From a virus, in the IMG/VR virus record IMGVR_UViG_3300002933_000006, positions 1-64,000 of that record: a stretch of DNA of 64,000 nucleotides, one strand, 5' to 3'. Shown in pieces: positions 33,252 through 40,929 of this stretch (position 1 is its first letter; every line of letters starts with the position of its first letter). The translations under genes were made by a program, and so were the position numbers. A model generated the notes under the pieces. It was not told the origin of the DNA, did no database searches, and saw only the letters and a program-made list of their open reading frames with translations.

Positions 33252-33908
33252 TTAATCCCAAAGTGTTCTAAAATATTTTCCGAATAATCTAAGTCCGTTT
33301 TCGATGCGTTTGTGATGCGCTTCTAAACCTGCTCGATCAACTTTTAACTTGTGTATACTTTTATTAAAGTCTTTTTCTTTATTACTTTCGCTGTGATCAT
33401 AAAATTGCCTTTCGCCGTTGTCATCGTCTGCTAACTGCTCAAAAGTCCAAATAAGTTCGGTCATTACCCAGCTATAGCGAGCTTCTGCATAGTTGTCCCA
33501 ATCGTACTTATTCTTGATACCTTTACGAGCGCCAGGTGCAGTACTACGCAGTTCTTTTGGTACATCCTTATTGTCAACCCATCCATAACCATGCTTTTGC
33601 GTATTAAGTTTTAACAACATAGGATGAATAATAAGTGCAAGGGTACCATCCATGCCCCAGACATCGTAATTGTCGATCTTAATATACTGAGTACGCTTAC
33701 GCTTACTTTGCACCCATTCACAAAAATTAGCTAACCAACTAGAGTCACCATTCTTATCTTCGGCTAACCATGTGCCAAAATCATGCACCCAGTCAGGCTT
33801 ACTCTTGATCCCATATTCGTCTGGTACTTTCTTAACCCAGAAGCATAGTATCTCGGCTATTTGATATGGACCGATCCAATTTACATACTTGCCGAGATAC
33901 ACTTTCAT
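33252..33908 (-). CDS. Conserved phage protein, 218 aa
   Basis: Trp/Tyr-rich: KVYLGKYVNWIGPYQIAEIL, then KIDNYDVWGMDGTLALIIHP, RSTAPGARKGIKNKYDWDNY and SWVMTELIWTFEQLADD. A protein with this exact order of motifs is widespread in tailed phages with large genomes and I know of no assigned function. One nt from its downstream neighbour. Confidence 0.65.
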   Translation of the reverse strand: MKVYLGKYVNWIGPYQIAEILCFWVKKVPDEYGIKSKPDWVHDFGTWLAEDKNGDSSWLANFCEWVQSKRKRTQYIKIDNYDVWGMDGTLALIIHPMLLKLNTQKHGYGWVDNKDVPKELRSTAPGARKGIKNKYDWDNYAEARYSWVMTELIWTFEQLADDDNGERQFYDHSESNKEKDFNKSIHKLKVDRAGLEAHHKRIENGLRLFGKYFRTLWD

Positions 33909-33909
33909 T

Positions 33910-34125
33910 TTATTTGTTGTTTAGCTTGTCGAGACGTTCATTGATTTCTGCTTGAATCTTAACATATTTGTAAGAGCTGAAGAAAAATACTGCTACCCCA
34001 AGTCCAATTATCACATTACCTATTCCAATTAATGTAGTAAGGACTGCAAATGCAAGTCCTGCACACACTGAAATACCAATTGTTTTTAGCAATTCTAAAA
34101 TTGCTTGTTTTGTATATTTTGTCAT
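33910..34125 (-). CDS. Small membrane protein, 71 aa
   Basis: Two hydrophobic segments (ILELLKTIGISVCAGLAFAV, IIGLGVAVFFFSSYKYV) and a charged C-terminal helix with coiled-coil character (IQAEINERLDKLNNK). First gene downstream of the promoter at 34175-34203. Confidence 0.6.
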   Translation of the reverse strand: MTKYTKQAILELLKTIGISVCAGLAFAVLTTLIGIGNVIIGLGVAVFFFSSYKYVKIQAEINERLDKLNNK

Positions 34126-34174
34126 ACTATTTTTCCTTATTCCGGAGTTATCATTGAGTTACTACTACAACTAC

Positions 34175-34203
34175 ATTATACATTATTGGGAATTAAAGGT
34201 CTA
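34175..34203 (-). promoter_or_regulatory. Early-type promoter, AATTCCCA-spacer class
   Basis: TAGACC, 17 bp, TATAAT on the minus strand with TTTAATTCCCAATAAT in the spacer. The -35 box lies inside the last codons of the 81-aa gene upstream. Confidence 0.7.
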
Positions 34204-34438
34204 GCCACCTATATATAAGCGTCATTGCTTCGTCATTATTGATTGCATAGTATAAGGCTATGCTGTCCCGCATACCTAAATCGCCATCTGCGTTCATAAT
34301 CTTATCTACTTCGGCGAAGTAGTTTAAGAACGCTTGTCCTAGTCTGTAGTCCGGAGTACTAAGTAATTGCCAAACATAGTGCTCCTGGAATTCAGCCCAT
34401 TTTGCTTTGGATATTTTATATTGATTTGGATTAGTCAT
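34193..34438 (-). CDS. Small phage protein, 81 aa
   Basis: Helical, Trp/Tyr-rich: YKISKAKWAEFQEHYVWQLL and ALYYAINNDEAMTLIYRWLD. The ending (AMTLIYRWL) resembles the terminal helix of the LRWA family, which makes it a possible distant member. Its 3' end carries the downstream promoter's -35 box. Confidence 0.5.
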   Translation of the reverse strand: MTNPNQYKISKAKWAEFQEHYVWQLLSTPDYRLGQAFLNYFAEVDKIMNADGDLGMRDSIALYYAINNDEAMTLIYRWLDL

Positions 34439-34476
34439 AATTTAATAAATACTTGTTTACTGGATTGGGATGTTAA

Positions 34477-34758
34477 ATGAATAATATATTTTTTAGTGGG
34501 TTAAGTGGTTTAAATATTGTAATTGGGTGTGCAATGTTTTTATTACTATTCACTGATATTACTAAAAATTGGAGTACCCTGGCTCGAATCGGGTTTTATA
34601 CCATGTCTCTTGGTTTACTAGGACAGGCCATTTATGTTATTGCTGGCACGTCTCTAGAAGCACCAATCTGGGAACAACTATGGATATTTAAAGATTTAGG
34701 AGTAGCCATTTTTACTTTTGATTTAATTATACAGTTTATATCAAGGCATACCAAATAG
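34477..34758 (+). CDS. Small membrane protein, 93 aa (plus strand)
   Basis: Three hydrophobic segments (LSGLNIVIGCAMFLLLFTDI, IGFYTMSLGLLGQAIYVIAG, LGVAIFTFDLIIQFIS). An AATAAATA box lies 26 nt upstream (34444-34451) and could be a late promoter. It converges on array B. Unknown function; holin-like topology is possible but a holin is already present. Confidence 0.6.
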   Translation: MNNIFFSGLSGLNIVIGCAMFLLLFTDITKNWSTLARIGFYTMSLGLLGQAIYVIAGTSLEAPIWEQLWIFKDLGVAIFTFDLIIQFISRHTK

Positions 34759-34762
34759 GTAT

Positions 34763-34960
34763 TTATGCCCATTTCAACTGAAATATCATTGCATCCGATT
34801 CTTCTTTAAAAGCAAAATCTATTAGCCGGGTGTTATTGGGGTGCATATCTGAACCAATATAACTTGCACACCGGTCCATTGCCCATTCTTGCATTTCAGA
34901 AAACCGAAGATCAAACTTCGCTGGGATTATTGTTTCTCTGTTGACAGTGACTATATGCAT
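34763..34960 (-). CDS. LRWA-family small protein (array B, last copy), 65 aa
   Basis: QEWAMDRCASYIGSDMH and FKEESDAMIFQLKWA. The ATG at 34960 is in a TAATG overlap. Ends array B, 4 nt from the convergent plus-strand gene. Confidence 0.6.
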   Translation of the reverse strand: MHIVTVNRETIIPAKFDLRFSEMQEWAMDRCASYIGSDMHPNNTRLIDFAFKEESDAMIFQLKWA

Positions 34961-35172
34961 TATGAATACTTTAAACAAAATAAACTTACTGCTGGATTTT
35001 CGGGATCATAAAAACGCATTTCAATATAACCTTTAGATACAAAGTTGCAATCGTAATCTCGATTTACCTCTAACCCGTGTTCTTTAAGTTCTTCTTTGAT
35101 GCGTAGAGTTTTAACTGCCCAAAGTTCTTGGCCTCTTTCATTTCTATCGTGTGGTATTCTAATTATCTTCAT
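34960..35172 (-). CDS. LRWA-family small protein (array B), 70 aa
   Basis: Ends FYDPENPAVSLFCLKYS. The WC helix is replaced by a Lys/Glu helix (LRIKEELKEHGLEV). ATG at 35172 overlaps the upstream stop (ATGA). Confidence 0.55.
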   Translation of the reverse strand: MKIIRIPHDRNERGQELWAVKTLRIKEELKEHGLEVNRDYDCNFVSKGYIEMRFYDPENPAVSLFCLKYS

Positions 35173-35417
35173 AACCATTTCAATCTGAATAATGTTGCAT
35201 CTGCTTCATCTTTATAGTATAGCGTCTTATTATGATAAAAGCAATCGGGTAAAGTTTCACCGACCCACGCTTTTAGTTCTATATCTCCGTATACCCAGTT
35301 GCCCGGCCCATAAAGTTTCTTATAGTCAGCATATTTCAATTCTATTAGAAATGCCGCATCAAGGGAATCAGCCATTTGTTGCGCTAGATCATTGGCGATT
35401 GCTTCTTCTAAATTCAT
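35169..35417 (-). CDS. LRWA-family small protein (array B), 82 aa
   Basis: KAWVGETLPDCFYHN and YYKDEADATLFRLKWL. Lys codon AAA and Leu end mean no AGGTGG for the next gene; coupling is through an ATGA overlap instead. Confidence 0.6.
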   Translation of the reverse strand: MNLEEAIANDLAQQMADSLDAAFLIELKYADYKKLYGPGNWVYGDIELKAWVGETLPDCFYHNKTLYYKDEADATLFRLKWL

Positions 35418-35626
35418 AGGTACTTTAATGTAAACGATGTTGCATCTGCAGGATTGTAAAATTCAAATTCTATGCTGGGTAATCGTATTTCGTGAGTTTC
35501 CCAACTGTACCCTCCCTGTAAGAATCTATAACTAAAATCTGCGTGTTGACGCAAAGTTAATCTAAGTTCCATGACTATCTCAAGTGCCCGGTCTGCGTCG
35601 ACATTTTGTAAAATAACAGTAGTCAT
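35414..35626 (-). CDS. LRWA-family small protein (array B), 70 aa
   Basis: Ends FEFYNPADATSFTLKYL, with the beta strand and terminal helix kept and Trp replaced by Tyr. ATG at 35626 in an ATGA overlap. Confidence 0.6.
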   Translation of the reverse strand: MTTVILQNVDADRALEIVMELRLTLRQHADFSYRFLQGGYSWETHEIRLPSIEFEFYNPADATSFTLKYL

Positions 35627-35859
35627 AACCATTTCAACTTAAAGTGTGTAGCATCTGCTGAATTTTCAAATCTGAAACAAAATCCTTCTGTGCTGTTAAA
35701 TCCCCGTAAATGGTATTGGCCGCCTTCTGCTGTTTCAACCCAGTCCAGTATTTCCCTAATAGGATATTTAGGACCGCCGAATACATCTCGCCATAGTATT
35801 ATGACTTCTTCCCACTCAGTGTGCGGACCTTTAATATACTCAAACGGTATTTGTATCAT
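35623..35859 (-). CDS. LRWA-family small protein (array B), 78 aa
   Basis: LDWVETAEGGQYHLRG and FRFENSADATHFKLKWL. An N-terminal addition carries EEVIILWRDVFGGP, which itself looks like a W-x3-FG helix. Confidence 0.6.
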   Translation of the reverse strand: MIQIPFEYIKGPHTEWEEVIILWRDVFGGPKYPIREILDWVETAEGGQYHLRGFNSTEGFCFRFENSADATHFKLKWL

Positions 35860-36083
35860 CTATTTAAAACCCACCACATGTAATCTGCGTCGGTTTTGAA
35901 TTGAATATTGACGCTTACGGTGTATGTATCGTAATTAAATATAGGTTCTAACGTGTACGCATCGTCCATATACTGTTGCAAGTATTCTACCATACGAGCT
36001 TTAGTAATATCGTTAAATAGTTCGCCCATAAAATCAACCATAAGATTATTGGCAACGTATTCTAAACTAGGTATTGTTTTCAT
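35856..36083 (-). CDS. Divergent LRWA-family protein (array B), 75 aa
   Basis: Terminal region IQFKTDADYMWWVLNR keeps strand, acidic turn and aromatic helix, but the LRW end is lost. Overlaps both neighbours by 4 nt. Confidence 0.5.
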   Translation of the reverse strand: MKTIPSLEYVANNLMVDFMGELFNDITKARMVEYLQQYMDDAYTLEPIFNYDTYTVSVNIQFKTDADYMWWVLNR

Positions 36084-36337
36084 TTAAATTTTAAGGTAAA
36101 TGCTGTTGCATCTTGTGCATCGATAAACCAAAATACCACTACATAATCGTGTACATAACTTGTGTCAGAAGTATCTAACATTTCTGACCATATTAAACTT
36201 AAATCATTTTCGTGGCACCACTTTTTCATTTTCCACGTTACAGTCGTTGGGTCCGCTATTAATACTTGATGGCATTGTTTAAGTACATCATTGGGTGGCT
36301 TAAACATATCTAAATAGTTTTCGGGATTAACGTGCAT
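36080..36337 (-). CDS. LRWA-family small protein (array B), 85 aa
   Basis: KKWCHENDLSLIWSEM and FWFIDAQDATAFTLKFK. Trp of the end motif replaced by Phe. Confidence 0.6.
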   Translation of the reverse strand: MHVNPENYLDMFKPPNDVLKQCHQVLIADPTTVTWKMKKWCHENDLSLIWSEMLDTSDTSYVHDYVVVFWFIDAQDATAFTLKFK

Positions 36338-36636
36338 TATGAGTACTTCAACTTATAAAATGTGTATTTTGCTTCATCTACGATTTCAAATGTTTGCCCG
36401 ATCATATTATCCAGGCGGTCGATTCGAAATCCGTATGTTTCTTCTAACCAAGTAGCAAATCCTTCTAATTCAAACTTTAGCCCTTCTGCTATACGTAGGT
36501 TATCATATTCTGCTTTGGCTATCTGTAATGAACGCCAATGATCGTATTTGTCTAGTCCATCTGGCGTTGGTACTCCGCCCAATAGAGTATCTAACTTGGC
36601 TTCAAAGTCCGAGTATAAGTGATTGTTATTTGCCAT
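36337..36636 (-). CDS. LRWA-family small protein with N-terminal extension (array B), 99 aa
   Basis: ATWLEETYGFRIDRLDN and FEIVDEAKYTFYKLKYS. The first 50 residues are an extra acidic/helical region (SDFEAKLDTLLGGVPTPDGL). Confidence 0.6.
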   Translation of the reverse strand: MANNNHLYSDFEAKLDTLLGGVPTPDGLDKYDHWRSLQIAKAEYDNLRIAEGLKFELEGFATWLEETYGFRIDRLDNMIGQTFEIVDEAKYTFYKLKYS

Positions 36637-36832
36637 CTACATTGTCCAATACTGTTTTTGCATACCATCCCATACGTCCCTCTGGATCCATACGTTGTAT
36701 ATCTTCTAATCCTACCCGCATTAATTCGTTTTGTTCTTCTAATAGATAAACACGATTACGTAGGTTGCCGGCAGTCATCCACGACATAAGCATAGATACA
36801 AACTTACCCGCTATAGCACCCCAATCAATCAA
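36626..36832 (-). CDS. Small helical protein inside array B, 68 aa
   Basis: TTG start overlapping the upstream TGA. Amphipathic N-terminus (WGAIAGKFVSMLMSWMTAG) and coiled-coil segment (RVYLLEEQNELMRVGLEDI). Not an LRWA member. Similar short helix proteins precede tail genes in other phages, but nothing firm. Confidence 0.45.
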   Translation of the reverse strand: MIDWGAIAGKFVSMLMSWMTAGNLRNRVYLLEEQNELMRVGLEDIQRMDPEGRMGWYAKTVLDNVDGK

Positions 36833-37116
36833 TATTCATTCCTTAATATATCAAATGCATCGCCGTATTCATATTTGTCGTATTTCATTACCGGAAACTT
36901 ACTGTCTGATTGAAATCGACGATAAACGGTCTTACCCCATTGCCACTTTCCGTGTATATCCCGGACAGGACGCCATGCAAACCACCTTTCCCACTTTGGC
37001 ATTGCAGTTTTAACATCAAATTCGGGAACTATTCTCCAGTTGACGCTATCGTACATTTCCCAGTTATTAGTAGTTGTCTTAAAACGTAACTGTCCTGTAA
37101 CTGGTTGTTGAATCAT
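36829..37116 (-). CDS. FAW-FDIL-family small protein (array B), 95 aa
   Basis: Founding member of a second repeated family defined here: W-x3-F-A-W-x-P-[VI]...G-x-W-x-W-x-[KR]-x-[VI]-Y-x-R...Y-x3-F-D-I-L. Here: KWERWFAWRPVRDIHGKWQW, KTVYRRF, EYGDAFDILRNEY. The N-terminal 30 aa (TGQLRFKTTTNNWEMYDSVN) are an added strand pair. Five copies lie at 36.8-39.2 kb. Function unknown. Confidence 0.6.
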   Translation of the reverse strand: MIQQPVTGQLRFKTTTNNWEMYDSVNWRIVPEFDVKTAMPKWERWFAWRPVRDIHGKWQWGKTVYRRFQSDSKFPVMKYDKYEYGDAFDILRNEY

Positions 37117-37126
37117 CTATCGTCCT

Positions 37127-37444
37127 TTATCCGTGTGGTCTCGGTGCAGGCGGTGGCGGCTTGGGTGGCCGTTGCCCGGTTGCTTGTTTTGGTGTGTCGA
37201 TATCTTTAAGCAAATCAAAGTCTGTAGCATAATCACAGCCGGCATAGCGTTGAAATACTGTTGAATTGCGACGGTATATGCTTTTAAGCCATACGCAATC
37301 GCCGCTGATAGTCGTAACAGGATGCCACGCATACCACCGACGCCATTCCCCGGGTGCTCCGCCCATATTGCGTACCATTTCATTTATCTCTGTGGATAAT
37401 TTATGTATTTGGTCTACCAATTGTTTTATTTGTTGGTTATTCAT
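37127..37444 (-). CDS. FAW-FDIL-family small protein (array B), 105 aa
   Basis: RRWYAWHPVTTISGDCVWLK, SIYRR, ATDFDLLKDID. Carries a helical N-terminal addition (NNQQIKQLVDQIHKLSTEIN) and a Pro-rich tail (RPPKPPPPAPRPHG). Confidence 0.6.
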   Translation of the reverse strand: MNNQQIKQLVDQIHKLSTEINEMVRNMGGAPGEWRRWYAWHPVTTISGDCVWLKSIYRRNSTVFQRYAGCDYATDFDLLKDIDTPKQATGQRPPKPPPPAPRPHG

Positions 37445-37623
37445 CTATCGTCCTTTAATCTATCAAAGTCGTCGCTGTATCGACGACGCACGCCGCCTGG
37501 GCCAAATCGTTCTGTATACCAAATCCATTCACGCCAATACCAGCGACCATTTACCCTGCGTGGAATAATGCTACAGAAATGTTTTTTCCATTGAGGCTCT
37601 GGCTCTTTGTACGTTACACCCAT
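37441..37623 (-). CDS. FAW-FDIL-family small protein (array B), 60 aa
   Basis: KKHFCSIIPRRVNGRWYWRE, and RYSDDFDRLKDDR. The ATG at 37623 (MGVTYKEPEPQW) follows GGTGG and is preferred to an upstream TTG frame at 37671 that overlaps the preceding gene. Confidence 0.55.
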   Translation of the reverse strand: MGVTYKEPEPQWKKHFCSIIPRRVNGRWYWREWIWYTERFGPGGVRRRYSDDFDRLKDDR

Positions 37624-37645
37624 AGGACCACCATTCCATTCATCT

Positions 37646-37840
37646 TTAGGCTTCCTCCTGTAAGATGCCAAATACTGTATCTGTATAGTAGATAACCAAC
37701 TCTGTGTCTTTGCGATATATCATTTTAAGCCAATGCCATTTATTGTTAATCTTAATAGGTTTCCATGCAAATACTCTTTTCCACTTAGGTGCTTCTTCTC
37801 TTGTCACTGTTATGCTACCGTCTGGATAGTAAATAACATC
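37646..37840 (-). CDS. FAW-FDIL-family small protein, start unresolved, about 58-64 aa
   Basis: An open frame with KWKRVFAWKPIKINNKWHWL, KMIYRKD and TDTVFGILQEEA, clearly the second repeated family. No ATG/GTG/TTG exists near its 5' end before a GTG at 37807; an ATT at 37834 follows AAGG. Either it uses an unusual start, or it is a decayed or frameshifted copy. Confidence 0.5.
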   Translation of the reverse strand, partial: DVIYYPDGSITVTREEAPKWKRVFAWKPIKINNKWHWLKMIYRKDTELVIYYTDTVFGILQEEA

Positions 37841-37841
37841 C

Positions 37842-38273
37842 TTAGGCCCACCTCAACGTAAACATAATGTAATCCCGTTCATCACGGAAAGTTATACTGC
37901 ATAATCCTGTATACCAACGTGACCAAGCATCTGGATTCTTTGGTTTCCGACCAAACTGTTCCTCTGCCCAGTTTAACGCATCTTTCCAATCCTGTGGCTC
38001 GATATCAACCCTGTACCATTTAGCACGGCTAAAGTTCATTGGTTTCTTGGTAAACACTCTTGTATCCTTTTGATAGAATTGTAATGGGATATACGGTGCA
38101 TAGAACGCACCCATAGACATAGACATTGGCTGTACGCCCACGATATCATTAGCCAGTAAATCAGGAACTGTCTGCCTAATTATAGAAAGTACGGCCTTTT
38201 GTGTATTGGCGGTATTCGGTTGCCCTATAAATTGAGCAAGTGCATCATTCAATTGTTTCTGGATTGTATTCAT
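37842..38273 (-). CDS. LRWA-family protein with long N-terminal extension (array B), 143 aa
   Basis: C-terminal module LNWAEEQFGRKPKNPDAW and FRDERDYIMFTLRWA. The first 85 residues are unrelated to other copies (helical start QKQLNDALAQFIGQPN, then a Met/Pro/Tyr-rich strand MSMSMGAFYAPYIPLQFY). ATG at 38273 is in a TAATG overlap. Confidence 0.6.
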   Translation of the reverse strand: MNTIQKQLNDALAQFIGQPNTANTQKAVLSIIRQTVPDLLANDIVGVQPMSMSMGAFYAPYIPLQFYQKDTRVFTKKPMNFSRAKWYRVDIEPQDWKDALNWAEEQFGRKPKNPDAWSRWYTGLCSITFRDERDYIMFTLRWA

Positions 38274-38488
38274 TATGACCATTTCAACATAAAGACTGAT
38301 GCATCTTTTGCATCCTTAAAATAAAATGTGCTATCCTCGTTTATCCAACCAAATCGCCAGCGATACTTACGTCCACCTGGACCGAATGATTCTTCGCACC
38401 AAGATATAATCTCAGTTTCTTGTTTTCCTGTAGTAAAGGGCACGGTAATCTTTGTTTTATATTTGCTTTTGCGTTCTGCTACTATCAT
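38273..38488 (-). CDS. LRWA-family small protein (array B), 71 aa
   Basis: ISWCEESFGPGGRKYRW and FYFKDAKDASVFMLKWS, an excellent example of the full consensus. ATG at 38488 overlaps the upstream TGA. Confidence 0.65.
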   Translation of the reverse strand: MIVAERKSKYKTKITVPFTTGKQETEIISWCEESFGPGGRKYRWRFGWINEDSTFYFKDAKDASVFMLKWS

Positions 38489-38673
38489 GCCCATCTCAAT
38501 GCAAATAGTGTAATATCTATTTCTTTATAAATCATAATAACATAACTCCCCCATTGATCGTCGGGATCTTCTATATATTTCCATCTGTCCATATTATGGC
38601 CAAACTGCTCTACGCACCACTGCAACATTTTCGCAGTTCTTTCGCTTACCATCGATACCCGGTGATATATCAC
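38485..38673 (-). CDS. LRWA-family small protein (array B), 62 aa
   Basis: LQWCVEQFGHNMDRWKY and IYKEIDITLFALRWA. GTG start overlapping the upstream stop (CGTGA). Closest in its first half to the copy at 42159 (RWCAEQFGHMRLDRWY). Confidence 0.6.
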   Translation of the reverse strand: MIYHRVSMVSERTAKMLQWCVEQFGHNMDRWKYIEDPDDQWGSYVIMIYKEIDITLFALRWA

Positions 38674-38951
38674 GAATATTTCAACCTAAACACAGTTTCC
38701 TCAGCAGGAGTATCAAACTTCAGTACCCACTTACTCGATCTATACATACTATCACCTACACGGAACTCTCTAACAACAATGCGATAGTTACCGGGCCAGC
38801 GTAGTTTCATTCTGTCGGTAATCATATCTAATGTAGTATTAGGGTCGCGATCACTCATTTCCCAATCTGTTAACCATTCCCATGGTGTTTTCACTTGATA
38901 TTTCTCCTCGATGTTAAACCAAGTTTTTGCTATTCCATAACTAATTGTCAT
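38670..38951 (-). CDS. LRWA-family small protein (array B), 93 aa
   Basis: Ends KFDTPAEETVFRLKYS. N-terminal half WLTDWEMSDRDPNTTLDMIT differs from the WC-FG helix. Coupled by 4-nt overlaps. Confidence 0.55.
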   Translation of the reverse strand: MTISYGIAKTWFNIEEKYQVKTPWEWLTDWEMSDRDPNTTLDMITDRMKLRWPGNYRIVVREFRVGDSMYRSSKWVLKFDTPAEETVFRLKYS

Positions 38952-39151
38952 TCTGCCGCCGCCAATATATCAAACATTGTAGCATACTCTGTAAAAGGTT
39001 CTTCGTGCATACCAGTATAACGCCAGACAATACGTTTATAACACTTGCGAAACCAAATCCATTGGCCTGTAATCGTACGGTGCGGAAAGACAGCGAAACT
39101 GGGCCACCAGTCTATCTGTACAGTAACTAATTCATTTATATATTTCATCAT
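38948..39151 (-). CDS. FAW-FDIL-family small protein (array B), 67 aa
   Basis: WWPSFAVFPHRTITGQWIWF, KCYKRIVWRY, YATMFDILAAAE. The end blends both families: ATMF as in LRWA copies and FDIL as in the second family. ATG at 39151 overlaps the upstream TGA. Confidence 0.55.
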   Translation of the reverse strand: MMKYINELVTVQIDWWPSFAVFPHRTITGQWIWFRKCYKRIVWRYTGMHEEPFTEYATMFDILAAAE

Positions 39152-39450
39152 GCCCACCTTAACGCAAACATCATTGATTGTTCTTCATCTGTTATATCAA
39201 CTACATAACCTGTGCGATATCCACACCAACCACCTATGACTCGATCATCATAATCTTCATAGTATGCTCTGATTTCCCATCCCGCCCCAATATATAATGC
39301 AACTTCCTCGCCATTGTCTGTTAGTGGTGTATCGCCCCGGCAATAATATTCGCCAACATTCTCTTCTAACCACAATTTGATATCCTGTAATCTATGTTCA
39401 TGTTCGCGGATATCCTGTATTTCACGGCGAGAGATTTCAAATATACCCAT
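39148..39450 (-). CDS. LRWA-family small protein (array B), 100 aa
   Basis: KLWLEENVGEYYCRGDT and ITDEEQSMMFALRWA. Contains a longer beta region between (EVALYIGAGWEIRAYYED). Confidence 0.6.
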   Translation of the reverse strand: MGIFEISRREIQDIREHEHRLQDIKLWLEENVGEYYCRGDTPLTDNGEEVALYIGAGWEIRAYYEDYDDRVIGGWCGYRTGYVVDITDEEQSMMFALRWA

Positions 39451-39660
39451 TTATAACCATCTTAATTTAAACATTGTAGCATACTTTTCCTCAGAGAAGT
39501 AGAATGTATAACACCTAAATGGTGCATCTACGGTCCATGGATTATGCCGATTTACATTATCTTTCCAAATAGCTTGGTTGCCAATATAGGTATTACACCA
39601 TTTAACAATTTCCATATACTTTTGGACATCAATATCTAATTCAACTTGGTCTGCTATCAT
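39451..39660 (-). CDS. LRWA-family small protein (array B), 69 aa
   Basis: VKWCNTYIGNQAIWKDN and FYFSEEKYATMFKLRWL. ATG at 39660 in a GCATGA overlap with the preceding LRWA codons. Confidence 0.6.
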   Translation of the reverse strand: MIADQVELDIDVQKYMEIVKWCNTYIGNQAIWKDNVNRHNPWTVDAPFRCYTFYFSEEKYATMFKLRWL

Positions 39661-39899
39661 GCCCACCTCAACATAAAAGTCATCCGTTGTTTTTCGTCCA
39701 TTATTGTAAAACTAGCAAACTGGCCTTTTTCGTCAGTCCACTGATTTCTAAATCTAAAATCAATACCGTTATTGTTAAGCCATTGCCACACCAAGCTAGT
39801 ATATTCACCGTAAGGACAAGGTATCTTAACAGTTGCGTTCATATCTGCTACCAGTTCCGGGCTCGGTTTGTATGGATTCTGTTCGTTGTATACAATCAT
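39657..39899 (-). CDS. LRWA-family small protein (array B), 80 aa
   Basis: WQWLNNNGIDFRFRNQW and IMDEKQRMTFMLRWA. Start at 39899 in a GGATGA overlap. Confidence 0.6.
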   Translation of the reverse strand: MIVYNEQNPYKPSPELVADMNATVKIPCPYGEYTSLVWQWLNNNGIDFRFRNQWTDEKGQFASFTIMDEKQRMTFMLRWA

Positions 39900-40201
39900 C
39901 CCCACCTCAACAAAAACATAGTACGATCCGCATCGTGGTCAAAGTGTAAAACCATCCCTGTTTGCCTAATGCCAGACCCGTACTCGTCTATCCACTTCTC
40001 AATGTCTTTTTGATTGTTAACCCAATGTACGTAATCTTCGATGATTAGCATAAGTGCACCTGTCACAGGTGACATAGCAGGAATAAACTTGCCGCCGGCT
40101 TGCATTTGTATTACCCCGTTGAGAAACTGTAGCTTTTCTCCATTTTCTTCTATAGTAACTAAATCTAAGCCGGGCATTATATTTTTAAGAGTTCTTTTCA
40201 T
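39896..40201 (-). CDS. LRWA-family protein with N-terminal extension (array B), 101 aa
   Basis: EKWIDEYGSGIRQTGM and FDHDADRTMFLLRWG. The first 45 residues add a beta-rich segment (NGVIQMQAGGKFIPAMSPVT). The alternative ATG at 40177 would remove the 17-nt overlap with the upstream gene. Confidence 0.55.
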   Translation of the reverse strand: MKRTLKNIMPGLDLVTIEENGEKLQFLNGVIQMQAGGKFIPAMSPVTGALMLIIEDYVHWVNNQKDIEKWIDEYGSGIRQTGMVLHFDHDADRTMFLLRWG

Positions 40202-40538
40202 ATGTCAGTGTAATGCGATTAAGTGCTTGTCTGGGGTAGATATGTTTGCTTTGTACATAGATCTGCCCATCAGGAAAGTCATAAGTTAGCATCCAATTAA
40301 AATAACGCTTATCGTATATTTGACCTTCTTTGTACATTACCGTTTCCACTAAGTTAGGTAATGTACGCTCTGCAGGATATACGCCACCTGGATTCTTAAT
40401 ACGATCAATTAAGATTTCGTCTTGTAATTCTCTGTAAGTCAGCGGTTCTACTTCAATATCAGTCCATAGAGGATTTTTACGTTCTTTATTTAGGAACGCA
40501 ATCATGTCCTTGTCCCGCATAATAAGTTTTACTTTCAT
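40185..40538 (-). CDS. Small array-B protein without LRWA end, 117 aa
   Basis: Start at the ATG overlapping the upstream TGA. Sequence includes NPLWTDIEVEPLTYRELQDE and YFNWMLTYDFPDGQIYVQSK and ends TLTYEKNS. Probably beta-rich. No family recognised. Confidence 0.5.
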   Translation of the reverse strand: MKVKLIMRDKDMIAFLNKERKNPLWTDIEVEPLTYRELQDEILIDRIKNPGGVYPAERTLPNLVETVMYKEGQIYDKRYFNWMLTYDFPDGQIYVQSKHIYPRQALNRITLTYEKNS

Positions 40539-40714
40539 CACGACCACCTTAACATAAAAAAATTAACATCTTCCATTCGTTCAAAATATATAATAGGCAA
40601 ATCTCCGCGGCAGTCAACGAGATCGCCAAAGTTTTCTTTTGCCCATTCTTGCATCTCTATACGCTTACGATATGATGCAGAACCTATAGTTACTTCAATA
40701 TGTTGTTTTTCCAT
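40538..40714 (-). CDS. LRWA-family small protein (array B), 58 aa
   Basis: QEWAKENFGDLVDCRGD and IYFERMEDVNFFMLRWS: close to the minimal family unit. ATG at 40714 in a TAATG overlap after AAGGTGG. Confidence 0.6.
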   Translation of the reverse strand: MEKQHIEVTIGSASYRKRIEMQEWAKENFGDLVDCRGDLPIIYFERMEDVNFFMLRWS

Positions 40715-40929
40715 TATGCCCACCTTAACGCAAATAACACCGCATCTTTGTCATCTTCGAACTCTACAAAACATTCTTTTGTCCAGCTAGGTGATTCATA
40801 AAACCGTGCTTGACATTTTGCGTTACACCAGTACCGTAGATCAAAGTTCTTTAAAAGATCTCTACTGTAATAAACACGATGTAGCACTGGCAGATGTATA
40901 CCTGGCATTGTTTCTTTATAGGTAATCAT
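40714..40929 (-). CDS. LRWA-family small protein (array B), 71 aa
   Basis: RYWCNAKCQARFYESPSW and VEFEDDKDAVLFALRWA. Two Cys in the first helix. Confidence 0.6.
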   Translation of the reverse strand: MITYKETMPGIHLPVLHRVYYSRDLLKNFDLRYWCNAKCQARFYESPSWTKECFVEFEDDKDAVLFALRWA

